A DNA stretch of 64,000 bases from Capsicum annuum (lineage: Eukaryota > Streptophyta > Magnoliopsida > Solanales > Solanaceae): positions 148,371,229 to 148,435,228 of the forward strand of contig NC_061114.1 of the NCBI RefSeq assembly GCF_002878395.1, written 5' to 3'. The translations under genes were made by a program, and so were the position numbers. Below the pieces are notes generated by a model. It did no database searches and was not told the origin of the DNA. It saw only the letters and a list, made by a program, of their open reading frames with translations. Positions 22,836-33,180 of this stretch are shown piece after piece. The number at the start of each line of letters is the position of its first letter. Positions within the stretch are counted from its first letter, which is position 1.

Positions 22836-22985
22836 GGACCCAAACTAGGATCTTGTCATAATAGGCATCTTAAGCATAACAAGGACCAGAGATTGCCCCG
22901 CTAACCAATCAATATATACTCGTAGTTGGATGAATTCTGCACATATATCCATATAAGGTGATTAAAAATATAAAGACTATATGGA
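22836..22985 (-). repeat. Stub of the T4 5' LTR
   Basis: About 150 bases match 7453-7588 plus 15648-15665 in the same orientation. It then ends abruptly against a plus-strand LTR. The remaining 2.2 kb of the 5' LTR is missing. Confidence 0.75.
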
Positions 22986-24189
22986 AAGGTATGACTAGTG
23001 TGGTGAGTCGTACTCACATGTGAGGATTTTACATAGTTTAAGTAGGTCTAATATGGACATTTTTGCTACTTACCCACTTAATACCCCATATAACTCTATT
23101 AGGACATCATTTACCCTATTATTCTAATCTTAAAAACTTAGAAACTCTCTCTAGTTTTCTCAAAAGCTCTTAGGTAAAGAAAGGCTAGGGTTTCATCTTG
23201 AGGAGTAATTTATATCTTGTTTGGGTGATTTCTTGTCATATTTTTCTTAATTTAAGGCAAGACACTCTTCCCTCACTGTTAGTTCTAACTAAAGGCATGA
23301 CTTATATAGTATTTTCATGGAATAATTATTGTATGGTTTTGGTATTTTCAAATATATGTTGGGGTTTTGATATTAAATTCTTGGTTATGGTTTTCCCATA
23401 TTTTAATTATGTTTTAACATTCTTTAATAGTGGTTTGGACAATTGGTTGCATGATAGTTAATTGGTATTTAGGGTTGGTCTTGGAAATACTATTCTGCCA
23501 ACTTATTTAATAAAATGCCTATTACAATGCTTTTAAAATATTATTGGAGTTTTTAATGGAACTATTGCATGGTATGGTTTGGTAATGGGTTTAAACGGTT
23601 TAAATAGTATTTGAATGGTTAATTGGTATGGTAATGGTGGTCATGGTTATGGTTAATTAAACTTCCTTATGAGGTATAAGGGAATTCCCTAAGTAAATAA
23701 GTTAATGACAAACTTGTGGGGTACATTGGACTCCCCCAAGAAAACTTAATGATTGAAGACTTCTGGGGTACATAGGATTTCCCTAAAGTAACTTGATAAT
23801 GTAATCTATGGGGACATGGAATCCCATTACATAAAAAGGTTGGCTAAAGACATTGTTTGTGAACTATAGTTAGTATAAATATACCACTACTCATAGTCAT
23901 GTCTTTAATTATCAATAATAAAGGGGTGTGATAGCTAATCGTAAAGGTGCGAGTCCACTGGACGGACGCTGTAACTCATATTAGCAAACATGAAGAGTAG
24001 GTCATGGCGACCATATATAATACTAGGAGGTACATGGAAATCTTCTGAGTACAATGTACATATGTATCATGAAGAGCGAAGGGTACTTAGGAAATCCCTA
24101 CTCTTATGGTATCTTTATTTTATGTAGCACACATATTGATATCTAGGCTAATGGTTTTAATGGCATGTTAAACTCGGTTCCCTTTCCTA

Positions 24190-24275
24190 GCACGATTGTA
24201 TATATATATACATAAATATGTGTGTATGTGTGTGTGTTTATATATATGTTTGTGTATGTATGTATCATTGTGTAC
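24190..24275. repeat. TA/TG microsatellite in T5 LTR
   Basis: Alternating TATATA, TGTGTG and TGTATG runs, about 85 bases. The sister LTR at 915-3194 has no such run at the matching place (near 2450), so it expanded locally. Confidence 0.8.
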
Positions 24276-24456
24276 ATATGGTTGGTTTACTTGGTTTTAC
24301 TGGATGGCATTATTTTATCCTTATCCTGAGGACTTTCTAGCATTCACCCACTAACCCGTCTTTGGGGGGTTGTATCCCCACTTAATGCAGGAATCGACCA
24401 TTCTACTCCTCTTTCTTAGTGATTAGATTTGGGATCGATTACTGGATTAAAGTGAT

Positions 24457-24482
24457 GAGCTTACCATATTCTGGAAGGCTTC
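24457..24482 (+). promoter_or_regulatory. LTR hairpin, Tekay/Del-like version in T5
   Basis: GAGCTTACC, loop ATATTCT, GGAAGGCTTC; the stem is imperfect with one A-A mismatch. Same place as 2650 and 15914. Confidence 0.4.
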
Positions 24483-24977
24483 ATTGTATATTCATAGATA
24501 GTTTTACATACTTTGTTTTATTTATAGATATTGGTTTTGGATGGCATGTCTCAACCGGATATTAGTTTTCTTTTGGTTAGAGGATTTTATGGAATTACTA
24601 TAGGTTTGTACAGGCTGGATCAGTATTGGTGTATTCCTAAGCACTGGCATTCGTATTGCGGATAATACTATTGGAAGAAATTTCTCATTGTTCCATCTTT
24701 TTATGTCATGTTACAAAACTTAGTTTTGGTTTATAGTTTAGGTTTAGTTATGGTTATCGGCTAGGTGGATGGTTGGGTTTATTTGGGTCAGTATCTGTCA
24801 TAGACCTAACCCATAGTCTATATTTATCCATTTACATGCTATCTCATTATATATTAAAAATTCATCTAACTTAAGGTATATGTTGGATGGTTGAATTAGG
24901 TATTGGGGGTGGTCTCCGGTCCTGGTTGGACTTGAGATGCCTATTATGACAAGGCCCCTGGTTGGGTCAGGGTTAGT

Positions 24978-24989
24978 TGGTATCAGAGT
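24978..24989 (+). other. Primer binding site of T5
   Basis: TGGTATCAGAGT, 11 of 12 bases of the Met-tRNA primer site, eight bases after the LTR end. Confidence 0.9.
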
Positions 24990-25172
24990 TTTAGGTTCAT
25001 GGTTAATTGAGAGTCCACAAAATCGTGTTGAGTATAGTCTCTATTTTAGTGAGCCACCCTCATAAGTGAGAGGCTACAAGGCATTTAGGAATGTTCCACT
25101 TTCTTGGTATTCTATTTTCAAGATGCTAGGTCTAAGATCCTTTTTAATCCTTATTTGTTCATTTTTCAGATC

Positions 25173-26450
25173 CTGCCTCGATGATCTGAGACTCAAGGTA
25201 ACTCTTCTATTCCAACTAGGGACAAGGTAGTAGGGACATGTACTACTCAAGGTATCCATACTCAGTCTAGGGGTCTATTTCTTGATATTTTTGAATTTTT
25301 ACTAGTTTATATTGCTACTAATCCTCCTTAGAGTGAGGTGACTAATGTAAAATTATGTTAATTAATTCATGTTATTGCTCAATTGGTTGTTGCTCAGGCT
25401 AAATAGGGTGCATCTTATGTTTCATCTATGGAGGCCTTATGAGTTGGCCAATTTATGAAGATGAATCCTCCTACTTTTACTATTGTGAAGTTGGAAGAGT
25501 ATCCTCAAGGTTTCTTAAATAAAAAGAAGAAAATCATTAAGGTAATACCAGCCAAAATATAGAAGGGGTGAGTTTGGCAGCTTATTAACTTAAAGATTTG
25601 GCATACCAATGGTATGAGAAATGAGATGAGGCGAGGGGATGTTAAGGAGTCATCTTTATGGGAGACTTTCTCCAATGCTTTTCTAGACCACTTCTTTTCT
25701 CAAGAGATAAGGGAAGAAAAGTGGAGGAATTTGTTAATCTAAAGTAGGGGAAGATGTCTGTCAATGAATATGCCTGGAAGTTTCATCAGTTGTCAAGCTA
25801 TTCTCTATATATAGTGGCTTATATGAGGTCCAAGATGAGCAAATGTTCCTCAGTTTTGTCTCGGGTGTTGATCCTTGAAAGGAAAACTACTTTTCTAAGC
25901 AAGGATATGGATATTTCTAGGTTGGTTGTTCATATGCAACAAGTAGAGGATGAAAAGAGGCAACAGGCTAAGTTTGGGAAAAGACAGGGTAAAGAGGTCT
26001 GGTCATCTGAACAAGGTGCTGCTCAATAATAAGGTGGTTGGGATAGTAGTAAGTGGCCAAAAAATAAGTAGAGGAGTTGTGGTTTCTTCTCTATAGCTAG
26101 TCTCCTTACCTAAAATAGTTAGGTGATAGGCGTCAGTAGGGTGGTGATAACTGTAGGGAATAGGGTGCCTAATATCAAGAGAGTAAGGCACAATCAGCTT
26201 CTTCATGCCCTCTTTGTTAGTTTTATGGTAGGTTGTAAAGGGGATTCTGAGATGAAAGGAGGGGCAGGTGTTTCAATTATAGTTAGCCAGGCCATATGCG
26301 TAGAAGTTGTTTGATTGGTACGGGTACATCGGAAGCAAGTAAGGCTCTAGTTTCTTTATCTTCTGCTTTAACACCAAAGTTATATGATCTTGCTACTAGG
26401 TAGGAATCTGAGGTATATTCAAAGAGTGCGGTGGATCATGTCAATCACCT
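25173..26450 (+). pseudogene. gag of T5
   Basis: The expected start reads CTGCCTCGATG, an ATG to CTG loss. The core is read in pieces: LAYQWYEK near 25600 and FFSQEIREEK near 25690. The NL.QG codon is TAG at 25745-25747, followed by the 91-residue stretch MSVNEYAWKFHQL...KDMDISRLVVHMQQVE (25754-26029). The knuckle region near 26280 is unrecognisable in frame. The 3' end runs into RT sequence near 26470 without a protease. Confidence 0.8.
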
Positions 26451-26469
26451 TTGTTCCATATTGTAGACC

Positions 26470-27230
26470 GTAAAAATTAGTAGTAGTATGCTAAGTTTTA
26501 AAAGTGTGAGTTCTGGTTGAATGTTGTTACTTTTTTAGGTCATGTTATTTCTAGTGATAGGATCATGGTGGATCCACAAAAGGTTGTGGCGGTTAAGAAG
26601 TAGCCTAGGCCTATAACATCAATCACTTTTTAGAGCTTTACTGGCTTAGCGTGTTGTTACAGGATGTTTGTGGAGAGCGTTTCATCAATCACTATACCTT
26701 TGACTAGGTTGACTCAGAAAAATATGAAGTTTCTATGGTCTTATTCTTGGGAATTGAGTTTTGATAAGCTAAAAAATAAATTGACTTCTGCTCCAGTTTT
26801 GACTTTACCTGAGATTAGTGATGGGTTTGTGGTTTATTGTGATGCGTCCTGTGTGGAACTTGGTTATTTATTGATACAGCATGGTAAGGAGGTAGCGTAT
26901 AATTCTAGGCAATTGAACGTTCATGAGAGGAATTATCCAACTCATGATTTAAAGTTGTTAGCTGTGGTGGTCGCATTGAAGATTTGGTGGCATTATCAAT
27001 ATAGGATTCATATTGACATCTTTTATGATCATAAGTGCCTGCAGTGTGTTTTCACCTAAAATAAGTTGAATTTCAAGTAAAAGAATGACTTGAATAGCTT
27101 ACGGACAATGACATAAGTCTCCATTATAATCTAGGTAAGGCTAACATAGTTGTTGATGCTCTTAGCATGTTATAGATGGGAGTTTGTCCTACATGGATCA
27201 GGAGAACTAGGATTTAGTAAAGGATATTCA
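26470..27230 (+). pseudogene. RT C-terminus and RNase H of T5, protease and RT catalytic part deleted
   Basis: From about 26490 the text is the late RT block (KCEFWL, FLGHVIS, VDPQKV) and then a clean 131-residue RNase H (26664-27059) with [36 protein letters not shown] and DIFYDHKCL. Frame breaks follow around the HYHPGKAN-type linker. Nothing of the protease or the FIDD box lies between gag and this point, so about 1.5 kb of the element is missing. Confidence 0.85.
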
Positions 27231-28137
27231 TTATTTGGCTAACCTTGGAGTTCGTCTCTTAGATTTTGAGGATGGTGGTGTGTTTGTGGAAGAGGTGAAA
27301 AATTCATATCTTAGTGTTGAGGTGAAGGAGAAGCAGGTGTTGGATCCCATATTGATGCATACCAAAGATGATGTTAGTAGGCAGAAGGTGATGGCTTTTG
27401 AGGTTGGTAGTGATGATATCTAAGGTACCAATTGAGGTTGTGTGTTCCTATGTGGATGGGCTACGAGGTTGAATTTTGGTTGAAGCTCATGAGTCGTGTT
27501 ATTTGGTTCACCCTTGTTCGACGAAAATTTAAGTTGAACTTAAAGAGATTTATTGTTGTTATAACATGAAGAGATACGTAGCTAATTTTGTGGCTAAGTG
27601 CATGGTGTGTTAACAAGTGAAAGTGGAACACTTGAGGCCTGGTGGTTGTCTCAAGAAATCGAGTTGCCTGTATGGAAATGGGAATTGATAAATATAGATT
27701 TAGTTGTTGTTCTACCGCTGTCTCGAAATTAGTATGATTCTATTTGGGTCATAATGGATAGGATGATACTGGTGAGGACTAACTATTCTGCTAAGGATTA
27801 TGCAAGGTTGTTTATTCAAGAGGTCGTTAAGTTGCATGGTGCTCTTATTTCCATCATTTCAGATCATCGTACTCAGTTTTCATCTTATTTTTAGTGGTTG
27901 TTTTAACAAATTTTTGGGACAAAGGTGAACCTTAGTACCTCCTTCAACCCGCAGACAAATAGACAAGCAGAAAGGACTATTCAGACTCTAGAGAATATGT
28001 TTCGGGCTTGTGTGATTGACTTTGGTGGTAGTTGGGTTGACCACTTACCTTTTGCAGAGTTTGAATATGAGAATAGCAATCATGCTAGAATTGGTATAGC
28101 TCCGTTTGAGGCATTATATGGTCCAAATAGGTGGAAT
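27231..28137 (+). pseudogene. Integrase of T5, truncated
   Basis: A 62-residue linker stretch (27235-27423) is followed by the zinc region and core in several frames. All three catalytic regions can still be read: VIMDRM near 27750, IISDHRTQFSS near 27855, and QTNRQAERTIQT near 27955 with its Glu. The last open piece (27925-28143) ends APFEALYG. The expected C-terminal domain does not follow; instead Athila-like integrase sequence starts at about 28138. Confidence 0.85.
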
Positions 28138-28140
28138 AAG

Positions 28141-28931
28141 TAGCACTCCCAAATAATGAAGGTAAAAGTATCACCGCATTCCTAAAAAAACATATCGTTT
28201 CTCAATTTGGCCCTCCACGGGCAATAATTAGTGACTGTGGCTCACGCTTCTGCAATCATTTATTCTAGAGCCTACTTGAGAAATATGGAGTAAAGCATAA
28301 GGTATCAACATGTTATCACCCTCAAACAAGTGGATAGGTTGAAGTCTCCAATAGAGAGATTAAGTCTATTTTGGCAAAGAATCTGAATGCCAATAGGACT
28401 GATTGGTCTAGAAAGTTGGACGACACATTGTGGGCCTATCAAACACCTTATAAAAACCCTATAGATGCCTTTATATATCATATTGTGTTTTTCAAGGCAT
28501 GCAACTAGCTTATTGAACTTGAGCACAAGTCACAATGGGTACTGAAGAAGAAGAATCTAGAGTGGAATGATGCAACAAAGCTGAGGAAGAAGAAAGTGAA
28601 CGAATTGGATGAATTTTGAATTTGGGCTTATGAAAGTGTTGCAGTATACATGGAGAAGATGAAGTTGTATCATGATCAAAAAATTGAGAAAAGAGTATTT
28701 GAGCCAGATGACGAGGTATTGTTGTATAATTCAAGACTTTGTTTGTTTCCAGGCAAGTTGAAGTCTAGATGGTATGAGTTGTTCACTTTGATAAGGGTGT
28801 TCCCATATGGTTCTATAGAATTGAAGTGTAACGGGGAAGCCCCATTCAAAGTTAATGGGCAAAGAGTTAAGCACTTATTGGTAACACTGAGGAAGTAAAG
28901 GTGACTGATGATCTAAGCCTTGGTGAAGTCT
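28141..28931 (+). pseudogene. Integrase C-terminal half of A1
   Basis: Reads VALPNNEGKS, FGPPRAIISDCGSRF (second catalytic Asp), KYGVKHKVSTCYHPQTSG, a TAG at 28335-28337 in place of [12 protein letters not shown] (catalytic Glu), [15 protein letters not shown], and after a damaged patch a clean end (28650-28898) with YHDQKIEKR, LYNSRL.LFPGKLKSRW. The wording is of the Athila/Tat lineage, distinct from the Tekay/Del integrase immediately upstream. The ancestral stop is probably the TGA at 28929-28931, by comparison with A2. Confidence 0.85.
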
Positions 28932-30357
28932 GAGTAACCAAGGCAAGTGAGTCGTGCTGCAGTGTTAAATCAGGCACTACATGGGAGGCGACCCATGGGG
29001 ATGGTAGGTGAAATATGAGTATACAACCTAGCCACATCATGCCGCGATGTCAAATCAAGCGTTCTGAAGGAGGTAACCTATGTTTTGTACTTATTTAATT
29101 ATAGAAAACTTGTGTGTTCAATGTGCAGGGATGGATATTGCTGAAAAAGACTAGAAAATCTTCTAGTGCCTGGCATCACGACTCTCTTAACAAGTCATAG
29201 TCAGACCTAATGACTCATAAGAAGGACTCGCAGGATGCTAGAAATCAAGCTATAACTCGTTACCTTGAGTCACAATGACTAGAAACCCAGGAAAGGTTCC
29301 AGTCTTTACAGAGGAAGTATACGACTCGTAAAATGAGGCTATGAGTCATAGCTAAGACTTGTAACCAAGCCTGATATCACAGGCGTAGTGGTTCAACCTG
29401 ATCTGAATCACATAATAAAACATGAGGAGTCTACCAAATTAGTTGGCATCCCCAAATTTTGAATGTAAGACTCCCCCTTGCATTCAAGAGGATACCACAA
29501 CACAACAAACACTTCATCTTCATGCCTAGAATCAAAATCACCTAAGCCAATTCCCCCAAAAGTCGAGAATCTCAAAAGTTAAGGCACAAAATTCATTGAA
29601 GTTAGGAAATCAAAGCCTCAAGTGAACAAGTAAGTGTTTCATGCTTAATAATTCTATATTATAAGTTGGTTCTTTAAATGTATATGAGTTACTTGGATTT
29701 CCTTATTTAAATATTTGTGCTCAACATAGTCTAGAACTATTCTTGAGAATTTCATAAAATATTCTGAGAATGGGAGTAAACATGGACTTTGCATTTTCCA
29801 TTATTGGTTACGGATGAATGTCTGAAGTGTTGATAAGTGCTTAAATATTTATGTTGTATTGGGATTGAGTATCGGAACCAACCATTCTAAATATGTATGA
29901 TACAGCTGCTACAGGACTCGTTACGACTCATAGGGACACCTAACAACTTGTTGCATGACTCATAACCACTGGTAACATGATATTTTAGAGAAGTATGGGT
30001 TTTGGTAACATTATGACTCATCTAATAGAGTCTTATTCAATCCTTACAGCTCATAGGCATGAGTCGTAATGACTGAAGAAGATTATGCATCATGAGAAAT
30101 ATTTTTGACCAACTAACAAGTGTTGGTAACAAGTAGTATTCTAACATAACAACTCACTAGGAGGACTCGTAATCTGACTAGTGAATATTTCTTGGGTTAC
30201 AATTTACCTTATGAGTCATCTACACGAGTCGTATCTAATGGTTATGATCACAACCTTCAATCGTAATGAGTCTAGTATTGGAACACTAACACCTAATTTT
30301 CTTATTTTTCTTACTTTTTCTTAGTTATCACTAATATGATTGTTTTCGCAGGTATCA
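28932..30357 (+). other. Noncoding spacer between pol and env-like ORF of A1, probably an intron
   Basis: No coding motif. It begins with the block GGGAGGCGACCCATGGGG near 28983, typical after Athila-type pol, and is rich in GACTCGTA, GAGTCATA and related words (for example 29320-29330 and 29922-29932). It ends in a pyrimidine-rich tract, a branch-point-like CTAAT at 30331 and acceptor GCAG at 30348-30351, seven bases before an ATG. Athila env-like ORFs are known to be expressed from spliced RNA; splicing here is inference. Confidence 0.6.
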
Positions 30358-32640
30358 ATGGCACCTAAATGTGATTCATCAAAGAAGTTGACACCAAAGA
30401 AAAACACCCAAAAGAAGCCTGCCCTAAAGTCACTCTTCAACTCAGAAATGAGGACACCGATGAGTCAAACGGTGACCTCAAAGAATATCAAATAAAGGGG
30501 CACGTAGAGCTAAGGGAAAATTAACCCAGGGGTAAAAAATCAATTGCAGAAGAGGACACAGCCCCTAGGTTAACACCAAGGATGAATAATCCTAGTACCT
30601 TACCACCTTATTCACCTTTATCCTTTGATAAGGAAGATAATGATGACGATGATGGTGAAGAAGAGGGTGAGGATATAGAAAAGGGTGAATCTAGCTCGAA
30701 AGAAGAAAATAATAATACTTGGAGTGAGGAAAGTGCTAAACCCATTAAAATTCAGCCGCCGCCACCACCTCAGAAACCATTTTCCATTAAGCCCACTATG
30801 GTGCCCATCATTGAATAATAGGGGTACCATAGAATGGAAATCGTATACAATCAGGAGGTAGTAATGAATCTATCCATGAGAAATCCTTAGAGAGGGATAC
30901 ATTTAGAGTGAAGGTTTACTACCACTGGTATCTCTAAGATGCTATATTTAAGGCTTGATTTTTACAGTACCACTTTGAGTGGATGCCTACAACTCCCGGT
31001 CAATTCAGTCCTGTATTTGTATGAGAATTCTATACAGCATACCCAGGAGGTTATACCCATAGGGGAATTTATGGAAAAGTGGTTACCCACTGAATGCTTT
31101 CACAATTAGACAAGTTCAGGTAAATATCTTCCCGAGGAATATTTTTAGATTACTTCATGGGCCAGAGTTTCAACCACCAACGAATACTTCTAATATTGAC
31201 TTTTTCTTAGATGAGATGTGGAAGATAATAAGAAAATATACCGGCACTGTAGATAACATGTTTCACTTTTGGAGAATGACTGGGATTATTACTTCAAATA
31301 AAAAGGAGGCTGGTTGGTTATTTGCAGGTTTAGGAGCTAATTCACTGCAGAACACCAAGAGTACCTTGAATTTTATGGCGAAAGCATTTTCAAAACTTGT
31401 GTGACAGATATTGTGTCCCATAAATGGGGAAAACATACTCTTTCCAGTTCACACAGCCTTGATAACTGGAATCATGGCAGGATATGACATCGATATAGCT
31501 CAATTCATTGATAGAGAGATCCATGATTGAGCGGTAGAGACTGATAGAGTTTAAGCATTCCCCTATTTATTAACACAAATATACATAGATGCAAGAATGC
31601 CAGAACTTTCTAATATTGATCAGTTCATCCAGCCAAAGAACACCAAAAATTTAGGGTTGATCCATGACGCTATAAATATGATATCCAAACAATCAAAACA
31701 AGGAACAACATTGCTTGCTGAGGCACGTTGAAATTAGAGGCCTAGTACTGACACATAGGGGTTCATTGACATTGGTTATACTCATACAAAGATTAAATTG
31801 TTCTAGCCTCAGGGGTCTGATACTGTAGGAACCTTCCAGACACCACACAAACTACTATGAAACCACAATGATTCATTTCACAATTATTCATTGGTTATGT
31901 TCTGGTACTGCATTCGTTATTGACAGAGTTAAGGAAAAAGCTGACTTTGATAGAAATAAAAGTGAGACTAAAGGAAGGTATAATGAAGTCATGGGTTGAC
32001 CAGCAAAATATAGATAAGATGAGACTGTAGCATACCTAATTTGATGGGTTTGAGAAGTGCATTGGCAACAACTTGAGGATATCTAGTCCCCAAATTTAGC
32101 AGGTGTGTAGAATGAGTTGGCTGTATAATAAGAAGTAGTTGAGGAGTTATAGAAGAGACCAATCCTTACGATGTCGATTATTAAGAAAGACTAGGATGAG
32201 GAAGATATCAAAAATATTTTGGGCATTGGAGACCCGACCCCCAAAGCTGGATTAAAGGGAAGAAAAAATAACAAGAAATTGATGATAAAAATAACTAAGG
32301 AAAAGAATATTGAGACTACCAAAAAAGCTAGCGTACAGTATGAAATTTACTGGCATGCTATGGTCCATGAGATGGCGATAGGAATTAGGAGTTCCAAACT
32401 TATAGATGTTATTAATCTATGTAGTATTGTAGCTCTGCCTCCTAAGACATCATTGAGTGTACCGACCATAGTCGGTGCCACAACTATTTTGAGCACCCGG
32501 ATAACTACTGGGGCTGCTGAATTTGAGGATCACAATCAAAGGTCCCACATGCTTATCAGGATTTATTTGGTGCCTAGAGCGCCCAGGTATGTCTCTGCTC
32601 CTTGTTTTATATTTATAGATCATTAGGGACAGTGTATAGG
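30358..32640 (+). pseudogene. Env-like (post-pol) ORF of A1
   Basis: Opens with ATGGCACCTAAATG and a Lys-rich stretch, then stops after about 45 codons. A frame with a strongly acidic Asp/Glu run and a poly-Pro patch follows (30582-30818). Beyond about 31140 comes a globular part with RLLHGPEFQPP, a WLFAGLG stretch and then NGENILFPVHTALITGIMAGYDID, resembling the plant transposon protein domain found in Athila-type elements. A 135-residue tail (32219-32626) ends at 32626. The order acidic region then globular domain is repeated in A2. Function is not established. Stops and shifts make it a relic. Confidence 0.7.
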
Positions 32641-33180
32641 CATTTAGTTAGGGGTGGGGATATGCCGCATTACCACCATAGGTTGTTATTGTTTTGTTTT
32701 TTTTCGTTGGTTGTGGTTTGAATGCAAAACTGGCATATCTAGTTTAAATCTGTGCTTTGTTGTTTTGTGTTATGTGTGATATTTAGATTGGGAGTAAACT
32801 TTATACCAAAGTCAATGAACTTGTGTTGAATTTGTTAAAACTGTATGAAAAAAATATGGTACCCCTCCTTAAATAGTTCAACATTATGTGATGTGTGCAT
32901 GTGTGTGACCATTGTGAATCTTATAATGGCATTAGAATTAGGAATGTAATAACTATGGAGAAAAATTATATGAACTAAAATAGGAAGTAACTCGTTATGT
33001 CACCCTGTACAATGTGTGTGAGTTGTTACCTTGTTCCCTTTATGTGTGAAATGCAGAACTTGCCCGGTCAGTTATGCCTAAGTCGTAGGATCCTCATTAA
33101 AGAAAGGATCGTAGTTCATTTTTCAATGCAGTCAACTTTTACCTAAATAATAAACTGATGTTTCCTAAAAACTGACCTCT
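32641..33180 (+). other. 3' noncoding part of A1 with polypurine tract
   Basis: AGGGGTGGGGA at 32650-32660 is a polypurine tract; A2 has the matching purine run at 49800-49818 (minus). The block at about 32930-33080 (GCATTAGAATTAGG through CAGAACTTGCCCGG) aligns with reverse complement of about 49400-49530. No LTR start could be fixed. Confidence 0.55.

Larger units (their letters stand above)
7453..22985 (-). mobile_element. Tekay/Del-like element T4 (minus), split by nested element N1
   Basis: Read on the minus strand: a stub of 5' LTR (22985-22836), degenerate primer site, gag, protease, RT, RNase H, integrase with chromodomain-like tail, polypurine tract at 17853, and a 3' LTR from 17852 down to 7453. 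N1 sits inside that 3' LTR at 7589-15642. Without N1 the 3' LTR is about 2.34 kb, close to the 2.28 kb of the LTR at 915. T4 lies in the T3 protease/RT region on its low side; its 5' LTR is truncated, so no target duplication can be tested. All genes are broken. Confidence 0.85.
22986..24969 (+). repeat. 5'-truncated LTR of T5
   Basis: Follows the LTR at 915-3194 from about its 1300 region (shared block AAAGGCTAGGGTTTCATCTT near 1496 and 23180) to the end GGGTCA at 24969. The first few hundred bases are missing at the junction with T4. Confidence 0.8.
28138..33180 (+). mobile_element. A1: Athila-like Ty3/gypsy 3' fragment (plus)
   Basis: Contains integrase from just before the second catalytic Asp, the end of pol, a 1.4-kb noncoding stretch, an env-like ORF after a good splice acceptor, and a 3' noncoding part with polypurine tract. 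Gag, protease, RT and RNase H are missing. A homologous fragment in the opposite direction lies at about 49141-54545. The clade call rests on the order integrase, spacer, acidic env-like ORF and on integrase wording. Confidence 0.75.
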
